Shown: positions 29,598 through 35,464 of the stretch, one piece after another
Layout of the letters: each line of letters opens with the position of its first letter
Position numbering within the stretch: position 1 is the first letter of the stretch
NCBI GenBank assembly: GCA_021890795.1
Contig: JAKKUO010000020.1
Span: 1 to 35,464 of the forward strand
Length of the DNA: 35,464 bases
Reading direction: 5' to 3'
From: Bacillota bacterium
GTDB taxonomy: Bacteria > Bacillota > Sulfobacillia > Symbiobacteriales > ZC4RG38
Made by a program: the position numbers and the translations under genes
The notes under the pieces: model-generated
What the model saw: only the letters and a program-made list of their open reading frames with translations
Databases searched by the model: none
What the model was told of the DNA's origin: nothing

Positions 29598-30308
29598 ATG
29601 CCGATGTCGAACATCGCTTCAAACGTGGCTGCCGTCCGGGCTGCCATCGCCGAGGCAGCCCGGGAGGCCGGCCGCCGGCCGGAGGAGATCCGGCTGGTGG
29701 CGGTTACCAAGGGCCGTACCGTGGAGGAGATCCGCGAGGCCCTGGCGGCGGGGATCACGGACCTGGGGGAGAACCGGGTCCAGGAGGCCATGCAGAAGTA
29801 CCCCGCCATCGGCAAGGCCGCTACGTGGCACATGATCGGGACCCTGCAGACGAATAAGGTAAAGCACGCGCTGCAGTTTGCCGATCTCATCCACTCCCTG
29901 GACCGACTGGCCCTGGCCCAAGAATTGGAGAAGCAGGCCAGCCGCCTGGGGCGGCGGGTGCCGGTGCTGGTGCAGGTGAACGTCTCCGGCGAGGCCACCA
30001 AGCACGGCATCCGGCCGGACGAGCTCTTCCGGTTCCTTGAAGCGATTGCCCCCCTGGAGCACCTGGAGGTCCAGGGGCTGATGACCATCGCTCCCATCGC
30101 CACCGATCCGGAGGAGGTCCGGCCGGTCTTCGCCGCCCTCCGGGAACTGGCGGAAAAAGTACGGGCTCAGGGCTTTCCCCGGGTAGAGATGCGCTGGCTT
30201 TCCATGGGGATGTCCGGGGACTTTGTCGCCGCGATCCGGGAAGGGGCCAACATGGTTCGCATCGGCACTGCGATCTTCGGGCCCCGCCCTGCCAAAGAGT
30301 CGGGCTAG
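29598..30308 (+). CDS. ylmE: YggS/YlmE family PLP-binding homeostasis protein
   Basis: A pyridoxal-phosphate carrier protein with an alanine-racemase-like TIM barrel, involved in vitamin B6 and amino-acid homeostasis; no enzyme activity is known. The 236-aa product has Lys38 in VAVTKGR as the PLP Schiff-base residue, [22 protein letters not shown], and a C-terminal phosphate-binding stretch [11 protein letters not shown] ... [12 protein letters not shown] 29598 is preceded by GGGAAGGGAAGCGGA; ATG 29604 is also possible. It leads into sepF as in most Firmicutes. Confidence 0.96.
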   Translation: MPMSNIASNVAAVRAAIAEAAREAGRRPEEIRLVAVTKGRTVEEIREALAAGITDLGENRVQEAMQKYPAIGKAATWHMIGTLQTNKVKHALQFADLIHSLDRLALAQELEKQASRLGRRVPVLVQVNVSGEATKHGIRPDELFRFLEAIAPLEHLEVQGLMTIAPIATDPEEVRPVFAALRELAEKVRAQGFPRVEMRWLSMGMSGDFVAAIREGANMVRIGTAIFGPRPAKESG

Positions 30309-30354
30309 GAGGCGCAGCACAGGGGTGTCAAGAGAGATGTCACGGGGGAAGGGG

Positions 30355-31035
30355 ATGAGCAGCGTGGCCCAGGGCGCCTGGGATAAGATGTTGCGTTTTC
30401 TCGGGTTTGGCCCCGACGAGGAGGAGTACGACGAGGGCGGGGCAGAGGAGATGAGCCTGGCCGAGCCGGTCCCGTTGGGGCGTGAGGCCCCCCGCCGGGG
30501 GCTCCGGCCCCTCCGGAACGAACGGGCCGCTGGCTCCTTGTCGGGCGGCCCGGCCAACGTGGTTCCTCTCCACAGCGCCGGTGCCTCCCGGCAGCCCTTC
30601 AAGGTCCTGCTGGTCGAGCCCCGGTCCTTTGACGACGTCCAGGCCATCGTCGACCAGTTGAAGGCCCGGCGTCCCATCATCCTCAACCTGGAAGGGCTGG
30701 ACCGGGAGGTGGCCCACCGGATCCTGAACTTCCTCCACGGCGCCATCTACGCCCTGGGCGGCGAGACCCAGAAGATCGCCTCCGGCATCTTCTTCCTCGC
30801 CCCGCCGGGGGTGGACGTGGCCAGCTTCCACCGGGGGTTGGATGCCGCCAGCGGCAGCGCCTATGACCCCACCAGCCTCGAGACCCTCCTGGCCAACGCG
30901 ACCCGCCTCCCCCTCTCCGGGGACGGCGGCGACCGGGCAGACCGGTGGGACCTGTCCTCTGCTGGCGGCCCGGGGGCCAACGGCCCGGGGCGCAGCCAGG
31001 AGTCCAACTGGGCCGATCCGACCTGGCGCCGGTAA
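30355..31035 (+). CDS. sepF: Cell division protein SepF
   Basis: SepF is a membrane-binding protein that assembles into rings and bundles FtsZ. With the ATG at 30355, the N-terminus (MSSVAQGAWDKMLRFLGFG) is an amphipathic helix as needed for membrane binding. An acidic linker and a variable region follow, and the SepF core starts near residue 80 (KVLLVEPRSFDDVQAIVDQL, then RPIILNLEGLDREVAHRILNF and GGETQKIASGIFFLAP). At 226 aa it is longer than the common 150-aa form because of the linker and a Gly/Ser-rich tail of about 45 residues. GTG 30325, with AGGAGG at 30307-30312, and ATG 30337 are alternative in-frame starts. Confidence 0.93.
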   Translation: MSSVAQGAWDKMLRFLGFGPDEEEYDEGGAEEMSLAEPVPLGREAPRRGLRPLRNERAAGSLSGGPANVVPLHSAGASRQPFKVLLVEPRSFDDVQAIVDQLKARRPIILNLEGLDREVAHRILNFLHGAIYALGGETQKIASGIFFLAPPGVDVASFHRGLDAASGSAYDPTSLETLLANATRLPLSGDGGDRADRWDLSSAGGPGANGPGRSQESNWADPTWRR

Positions 31036-31084
31036 AGACCTGCCCCGGCCCGGCGGCCGGGGCCCCTGGGGGAGGAACGACCCG

Positions 31085-31387
31085 GTGAGCGTGAAAGAGA
31101 CCCTGATCCAGGCGCTGCTCCTCTTCGGCCGGATCATGGACATGTTGATCCTCGTGCGGGTGCTCATGTCCTGGTTCCGTCCCCAGGTCTGGAGCCGGGA
31201 GACCCAGTGGTTCTTCCGGGCGGAGGAGTTCGTGGTGCGGCTGACGGAACCGGTGCTGGCCCCGATCCGGCGGATCCTGCCCACCGGCGGCCTCGGTCTG
31301 GACTTCTCGCCCATCGTCGCCGCGATCCTCCTGGAGATCGTCATTAAGACAGCCATCACCCTGATCGCCGCCCTGCCCGTGCCCTGA
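31085..31387 (+). CDS. ylmG: YggT/YlmG family membrane protein
   Basis: A 100-aa membrane protein of the YggT family with two hydrophobic helices (about residues 8-28 and 75-97). Between them is the conserved TEPVLAPIRRILPTGGLGLDFSPI region, here in two pieces: TEPVLAPIRRILP and LDFSPIVAAILL. Its exact role is unknown; it sits with sepF and divIVA in Gram-positives and is linked to division. GTG at 31085 has GGAGG 9 nt upstream. The longer frame back to 30842 overlaps sepF and is unsupported. Confidence 0.92.
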   Translation: MSVKETLIQALLLFGRIMDMLILVRVLMSWFRPQVWSRETQWFFRAEEFVVRLTEPVLAPIRRILPTGGLGLDFSPIVAAILLEIVIKTAITLIAALPVP

Positions 31388-31447
31388 GGGGGCAGCCCGC
31401 CCGCACCCAGAGGGGTCCCCGGGGCGGGCCGAGGTGCCGACCGGCGG

Positions 31448-31493
31448 GCCGGTATGCCGGGGTTCGAGCCGGCAGGCCCTAGCCGGCATGCCG
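31448..31493. repeat. GCCGGyATGCCG repeat before divIVA
   Basis: GCCGGTATGCCG (31448-31459) and GCCGGCATGCCG (31482-31493) are two 12-bp copies, 34 bp apart, in the 134-bp gap between ylmG and divIVA. The second contains the palindrome CGGCATGCCG. No promoter is evident here. They may be binding sites or form RNA hairpins. Confidence 0.45.
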
Positions 31494-31521
31494 CAGGGGA
31501 GATTCCGAGGGGGGAGTCGCC

Positions 31522-32160
31522 GTGCCCCTGACGCCCATCGACATCCATAACAAGCAGTTCCGCCGGGCTTTCTTCGGTTACAGCCGGGCCGATGTCGATG
31601 AGTTTCTCAACGAGATCATCGACGAGTTCGAGCGGCTGATCCGGGAGAACCACCTGCTCCGGGAGCAGCTCGAGCTGGGGGAGCAGCGGCTGGCGGAGTA
31701 CCGGAACCTGGAGGAGACGCTGCAGCGGGCACTGGTGGCCGCCCAGGAGAGCGCTGACCAGATCAAAGCCAACGCCAGGCGAGAGGCGGAATTGATCTTG
31801 CAGGAGGCCCGGCTCCAGGCGGAACGGCTGATCGAGGCCGGTAAGGCCCGGGCTCAGCGGCTGCTGGCGGAGCACGAGGAGCTGCAGCGGCGGACGGAGC
31901 AGTTCCGGGCCCAGCTCCGGTCCTTGCTCCTCACCCAACTGGAACTCCTGGAGCGGCTCCTGCCCGTCAGCGGGCTGGACCAGGCCGCGCCGACCCGGGA
32001 GGGGGCGGGCCGGCTGGGGCAGGAGGGGCCCGGCCGGCCCGGGCAGGATGCCTTCGCTCCCCACGGCCAGGAGGGCAGCGGCTGGACCGGGCAGGAGGCG
32101 GTGCTCCGACCCCGCCCCGAGGAGGCCGGAGGCCGGCTGGAGGAGTCTCCCTCGCCTTGA
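31522..32160 (+). CDS. divIVA: Cell division initiation protein DivIVA
   Basis: DivIVA is a coiled-coil protein that senses negative membrane curvature at poles and septa and places division and sporulation factors. The 212-aa product has the lipid-binding N-terminal domain (LTPIDIHNKQFRRAFFGYSRADVDEF, of which IHNKQFRRAFFGY is the core), the first coiled coil (about 28-75), a short link, and a second coiled coil (about 75-150) with NARREAELILQEARLQAERL. The C-terminal 55 residues are low-complexity Gly/Pro/Gln. GTG at 31522 follows GGGGGGAG. Its stop codon lies inside the -35 hexamer of the ileS promoter. Confidence 0.95.
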   Translation: MPLTPIDIHNKQFRRAFFGYSRADVDEFLNEIIDEFERLIRENHLLREQLELGEQRLAEYRNLEETLQRALVAAQESADQIKANARREAELILQEARLQAERLIEAGKARAQRLLAEHEELQRRTEQFRAQLRSLLLTQLELLERLLPVSGLDQAAPTREGAGRLGQEGPGRPGQDAFAPHGQEGSGWTGQEAVLRPRPEEAGGRLEESPSP

Positions 32161-32185
32161 CAGCCCGGAGGCGGGGGGCTAGAAT
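32157..32185 (+). promoter_or_regulatory. Sigma-A promoter of ileS
   Basis: TTGACA (32157-32162), a 17-bp spacer and TAGAAT (32180-32185) make a near-consensus housekeeping promoter. The -35 overlaps the divIVA stop codon. Transcription would start near 32192, just before the T-box leader. Confidence 0.88.
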
Positions 32186-32191
32186 AACTGA

Positions 32192-32554
32192 CAAACACGC
32201 CACGATTTGGCCACAGGCGATGAGAAGGCGAGTACCGGGGAGGGTCCCTGCTCCAGCGAGCCGGCGGCGGTGGAAGGCCGGTGCGGGGCGCCCCGGGAAG
32301 ATCCCCTTCGAGCCGCTGTCCGAACGCCCCGGCCGGCAGGCGGACCGGCCGGCGCAGCCAGTAGGCGCAGCCGGTTGCTCCCCCCGTTACCGGGGAGCGG
32401 GTATCGCCGGACCCCCATCCTTGGGTTGGGCCGCGGCTGTACCCGGCGGAGGGCCCCAGGGCCCGGATGCGCTAGCAGCCGGTCCGGGGCTGAAGAAGGG
32501 TGGTACCGCGAGGCTGCGCGCCCTCGCCCCTTTTGTGGGCGAGGGCCGTTTTGG
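32192..32554 (+). ncRNA. T-box riboswitch, isoleucine-specific
   Basis: The leader has the T-box sequence GAAGGGTGGTACCGCG (32495-32510), which pairs with the uncharged tRNA acceptor end. Stem I elements are visible upstream: GGCGAGTA, the AG-bulge/apical pair AGCGAGCCGG ... GGTGGAAGGCCGG, and the specifier loop with ATC at 32301-32303 followed by CCCCTTCGAGCCGC and GAAC. ATC specifies isoleucine, in agreement with the ileS gene downstream. The terminator stem is GCCCTCGCCC (32520-32529) with GGGCGAGGGC (32537-32546), then CGTTTT. Uncharged tRNA-Ile should favour the antiterminator and read-through. Confidence 0.93.
32520..32554 (+). terminator. T-box regulated terminator
   Basis: A 10-bp stem, GCCCTCGCCC (32520-32529) and GGGCGAGGGC (32537-32546), is followed by CGTTTTGG. 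It directly follows the T-box sequence and lies 19 nt before the ileS start; it is the premature terminator of the leader. Confidence 0.85.
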
Positions 32555-32572
32555 TTGAGGAGGAGGGCAAGG

Positions 32573-35377
32573 ATGGACTACAAAGAGACCCTCAACATGC
32601 CCCGTACCGACTTCGAAATGCGGGCGAACCTCCCCACCAAGGAGCCGCAGATCCTGAAGTGGTGGGACGAGATCGACATCTACCGGCGGGTGCAGGAGGC
32701 GACCCGGGGCCGGCCCAAGTTCATCCTCCACGACGGGCCGCCCTACGCCAACGGGGAGATCCACCTGGGCACCGCCATGAACAAGATCCTGAAGGACATG
32801 ATCGTCAAGGTCGCGTCCATGTCCGGCTACGACGCGCCCTACGTGCCCGGGTGGGACACCCACGGCCTGCCCATCGAGCTCCGGGCCTTGAAGGAGATGG
32901 GGATCACCGACCGGCGGGCCATCTCCCCCGTCGAACTCCGCCGCCGGTGCAGGGAGACCGCGCTCAAATACAAGGAAATCCAGAAGGAGCAGTTCAAGCG
33001 CCTCGGCGTCCGGGGCGACTGGGAGCACCCGTACCTCACCCTCGATCCGGAGTATGAGGCCCGGCAGGTAGAGGTCTTCGCCGAGATGGCCCTGAAGGGG
33101 CACATCTACAAGGGCCTCAAGCCCGTCTACTGGTGCCCGGACTGCGAGACGGCCCTGGCGGAGGCGGAGGTGGAGTATCGGCCCAAGCGCTCCGACTCCA
33201 TCTACGTCCGGTTCCCGGTCCGGGACGGCAAGGGCAAGCTTCCCCAGGACGCCTACGTGGTGATCTGGACCACCACCCCCTGGACCCTGCCCGGGAACCT
33301 GGCGGTGGCCCTCCACCCCGAGGCGGAGTACGGCCTCTACCCCACCCCGAAGGGGGACCTGCTCCTGGCCCGGGCCCTGGCGGAGAAGGCCCTGGCGGCC
33401 ATGGACCTGGGCGCTCCGGCGGAGCCCAAAGCCGTCTGGAAGGGGAAGGACCTGGAGGGGGTGGTGCTCCGGCATCCCTTCCTGGACCGGGACTCCCTGG
33501 TGATCCTCGGCGAGCACGTCACCACCGAGGAGGGCACCGGTTGCGTCCACACCGCCCCGGGCCACGGCACCGAGGACTTTGAGGTCTGCCGGCGGTACGG
33601 CATCGCGCCCCTCAACCCGGTGGACGACCGGGGGTACTTCACCGAACAGGGCGGCAAGTTCGCCGGCATGTTCTACGCCGACGCGAACAAGGCGATCATC
33701 GCCGAACTGGAGGCGGTGGGACACCTCCTGAAGGCCGGCACCATCGAGCACTCCTACGCCCACTGCTGGCGGTGCAAGAACCCGGTGATCTACCGGGCCA
33801 CGGTCCAGTGGTTCGCATCGGTGGAGGGGTTCCGGGAGGCGGCCCTCCAGGCCATCGATCAGGTCCGGTGGGTGCCCGAGTGGGGCGTGGAGCGGATCCG
33901 GAACATGGTCGCGGAGCGCTCCGACTGGTGCATCTCCCGGCAGCGGGCTTGGGGCGTGCCGATTCCCATCTTCACCTGCACCAAGTGCCAGGAGCCCCTG
34001 ATGACCCGGGAGGCCTTCCAGGCGGTGGCGGACCTCTTCCGCCGGGAGGGCTCTGACGCCTGGTGGCTCAAGGAGGCCCACGAGATCCTGCCGCCGGGCA
34101 CCACCTGCCCGAAGTGCGGCGGCACCGAGTTTGTCAAAGAAAAGGACATCATGGACGTCTGGTTCGACTCCGGCTCGTCCCATGCGGCGGTGCTGGAGCA
34201 GCGGGAGGACCTCCAGTGGCCCGCGACCCTGTACCTGGAGGGGACGGACCAGCACCGGGGCTGGTTCCAGTCGTCCCTCCTGACCGCGGTGGTCTGGCGG
34301 GGCCGGGCGCCCTATGAGATCTGCCTCACCCACGGGTTCATCGTCGACGAGCAGGGCCGGAAGATGTCCAAGAGCCTGGGGAATGTGGTCCTGCCCCAGG
34401 AGGTGGTGAGCCAGTACGGCGCCGACGTCCTCCGGCTCTGGGTGGCGGCCTCGGACTACCGGAGCGACCTGGCGGTCTCCCCCAACATCCTGAAGCAGGT
34501 GGCGGAGGTCTACCGGAAGATCCGGAACACCATCCGGTTCCTCCTGGGCAACCTCTACGATTTCAACCCGGAGACGGACATGGTGGGGAAGGAGGACCTC
34601 CTGCCCATCGACCGGTGGGCGATGCACCGGCTGCAGGAGGTGATCCGCCGCTGCCGGGAGGCGTACCGGGAGTTTGAGTTCCACGTGGTCTACCACGAGC
34701 TCAACCGGTACGTCACCGTCGACCTCTCGGCCCTCTACCTGGACATCCTCAAGGACCGGCTCTACTGCGGCCTGCCCCAGGGCCGGGAGCGCCGGGCAGC
34801 CCAGACGGTGCTCTACCGGATCCTGGATGCCCTGGTGCGGCTCCTGACCCCGATCCTGGCCTTCACCACCGAGGAGATCTGGCGGCACATGCCCAAGCCC
34901 AAGGGCGCGCCCATCAGCCCCCAGCTCCTCCAGCTTCCCGAGGTAGAACCGGAGTACGTGGACGAGGCGTTGGCCGGGGAGTGGGAGCGGCTCCTGGAGG
35001 TCCGGGAGGCGGTCTACAAGGCTATCGAGCAGGCCCGGAGCCAGAAGGCCCTGGGCAAGAGCCTGGAGGCGGCGGTCCACCTCTACGTCACCGGCGACGA
35101 GCTGTCCCGGCTCCTGGAGAAGTACCTGGGCGACCTGCCGGAGTTTCTGGTGGTCTCCCAGGTCCGGCTCCATGCTGGCGGCGAGGAGGCGCCCGCCGGA
35201 GCCTTCTTCGCCGAGGGGCCGTCGGGGCTGAAGGTGGCCGTCACCCGGGCCGAGGGCACCCAGTGCCAGCGGTGCTGGTACTTCCGGCCCACGGGGCTGG
35301 TGGCGGAGCACCCGCACCTGTGCGAGCGGTGCACTCAGGTGGTGCTGGCCCGGGGCGCCGGGGTGAGCGGCGATTGA
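32573..35377 (+). CDS. ileS: Isoleucyl-tRNA synthetase
   Basis: A class I aminoacyl-tRNA synthetase that charges tRNA-Ile, with an editing domain that clears valine. The 934-aa product has the HIGH motif as HLGT (residues 64-67, in [12 protein letters not shown]), the CP1 editing domain (about 190-400, with [12 protein letters not shown] and [12 protein letters not shown]), the KMSKS motif at 597-601, the anticodon-binding helical domain, and a C-terminal zinc finger (CQRCW ... CERC). ATG 32573 follows GAGGAGGAGGG. The longer frame back to 32207 only reads the T-box leader. The length and form are those of the bacterial IleS (mupirocin-sensitive type inferred from the zinc finger). Confidence 0.98.
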   Translation: MDYKETLNMPRTDFEMRANLPTKEPQILKWWDEIDIYRRVQEATRGRPKFILHDGPPYANGEIHLGTAMNKILKDMIVKVASMSGYDAPYVPGWDTHGLPIELRALKEMGITDRRAISPVELRRRCRETALKYKEIQKEQFKRLGVRGDWEHPYLTLDPEYEARQVEVFAEMALKGHIYKGLKPVYWCPDCETALAEAEVEYRPKRSDSIYVRFPVRDGKGKLPQDAYVVIWTTTPWTLPGNLAVALHPEAEYGLYPTPKGDLLLARALAEKALAAMDLGAPAEPKAVWKGKDLEGVVLRHPFLDRDSLVILGEHVTTEEGTGCVHTAPGHGTEDFEVCRRYGIAPLNPVDDRGYFTEQGGKFAGMFYADANKAIIAELEAVGHLLKAGTIEHSYAHCWRCKNPVIYRATVQWFASVEGFREAALQAIDQVRWVPEWGVERIRNMVAERSDWCISRQRAWGVPIPIFTCTKCQEPLMTREAFQAVADLFRREGSDAWWLKEAHEILPPGTTCPKCGGTEFVKEKDIMDVWFDSGSSHAAVLEQREDLQWPATLYLEGTDQHRGWFQSSLLTAVVWRGRAPYEICLTHGFIVDEQGRKMSKSLGNVVLPQEVVSQYGADVLRLWVAASDYRSDLAVSPNILKQVAEVYRKIRNTIRFLLGNLYDFNPETDMVGKEDLLPIDRWAMHRLQEVIRRCREAYREFEFHVVYHELNRYVTVDLSALYLDILKDRLYCGLPQGRERRAAQTVLYRILDALVRLLTPILAFTTEEIWRHMPKPKGAPISPQLLQLPEVEPEYVDEALAGEWERLLEVREAVYKAIEQARSQKALGKSLEAAVHLYVTGDELSRLLEKYLGDLPEFLVVSQVRLHAGGEEAPAGAFFAEGPSGLKVAVTRAEGTQCQRCWYFRPTGLVAEHPHLCERCTQVVLARGAGVSGD

Positions 35378-35431
35378 GGCCGTCCTGCCCGGGCCCTAAG
35401 GCTGGCCCGGCTCTTGCGGCGGCACGCGTGA

Positions 35432-35464
35432 GCGCCGGCGGCGGTCGGCCGCCGGCGCCTTCTT
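35432..35464 (+). terminator. Terminator after ileS
   Basis: A perfect 11-bp stem, GCGCCGGCGGC (35432-35442) and GCCGCCGGCGC (35448-35458), has a 5-nt loop and is followed by CTTCTT, where the window ends. The T-run may continue beyond the window. Confidence 0.8.

Noticed and set aside
30842-31084. N-terminal extension of ylmG
   Set aside because: It overlaps sepF in another frame; the YggT family starts near 31085, where there is a ribosome binding site.
32207-32572. N-terminal extension of ileS
   Set aside because: This segment is the T-box leader with its terminator; IleS homology starts at [10 protein letters not shown].
32387-35317. Open frame of 976 codons on the minus strand opposite ileS
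   Set aside because: Antisense shadow of ileS, with low-complexity translation and no ribosome binding site.
1-35464. tRNA or rRNA genes, CRISPR arrays, insertion sequences, phage genes
   Set aside because: None seen: no transposase or integrase frames, no regular spaced repeats, no tRNA-like cloverleaf or rRNA sequence found by reading.

Overview
The window is a very G+C-rich stretch (about 70% by eye) in which every convincing gene lies on the + strand. Three things point to a spore-forming member of the Firmicutes/Clostridia side: a division and cell wall (dcw) cluster with spoVD-like, DUF881 and sbp genes; the sporulation block spoIIGA-sigE ... sigG-spoIIR; and an isoleucine T-box in front of ileS. 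The base composition suggests one of the high-G+C spore-forming lineages (for example Symbiobacterium- or Thermaerobacter-like). The species cannot be named from the sequence alone.

Layout. (1) 1-13632, dcw cluster: MraZ operator repeats, mraZ, rsmH, ftsL-like, spoVD/ftsI-type PBP, murE (meso-DAP type), murF, mraY, ftsW, murG, murB, murA, ftsQ/divIB. murD and murC, normally found between mraY/ftsW and murG/murB, are missing. ftsW appears to start at a CTG codon. (2) 13807-15128: an extended -10 promoter, a DUF881 gene and sbp, closed by a strong terminator. (3) 15169-17784: a sigma-H-like promoter, ftsA, ftsZ, a 26-bp tandem repeat and a terminator. (4) 17897-19787: a Spo0A box with a spoIIG-style promoter, spoIIGA, sigE, terminator. 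(5) 19788-25230: one very large exported SLH-domain protein with Ig-like domains and six C-terminal tandem modules that I do not recognise. It is set between sigE and sigG and has its own perfect 15-bp-stem terminator. (6) 25294-32160: a sigma-F-type promoter, sigG, spoIIR, ylmC/ymxH, pgeF, a HlyD-like membrane protein, yggS/ylmE, sepF, yggT/ylmG, divIVA. (7) 32157-35464: a near-consensus sigma-A promoter overlapping the divIVA stop, an Ile T-box leader, ileS and a terminator.

How the genes work together. The first block makes UDP-MurNAc-pentapeptide and lipid II and delivers them to the FtsW/PBP septal synthase. FtsA, FtsZ, SepF, DivIVA, FtsL and DivIB position and run division. The sporulation block holds both ends of the sigma-E activation relay: SpoIIR (the forespore signal), SpoIIGA (the membrane protease) and pro-sigma-E (its substrate), plus the late forespore factor sigma-G. 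The promoter-like sequences fit the expected programme: sigma-H in front of ftsAZ, Spo0A in front of spoIIGA-sigE, sigma-F in front of sigG. The main unexplained element is the giant SLH/Ig-like protein inserted in the sporulation block.
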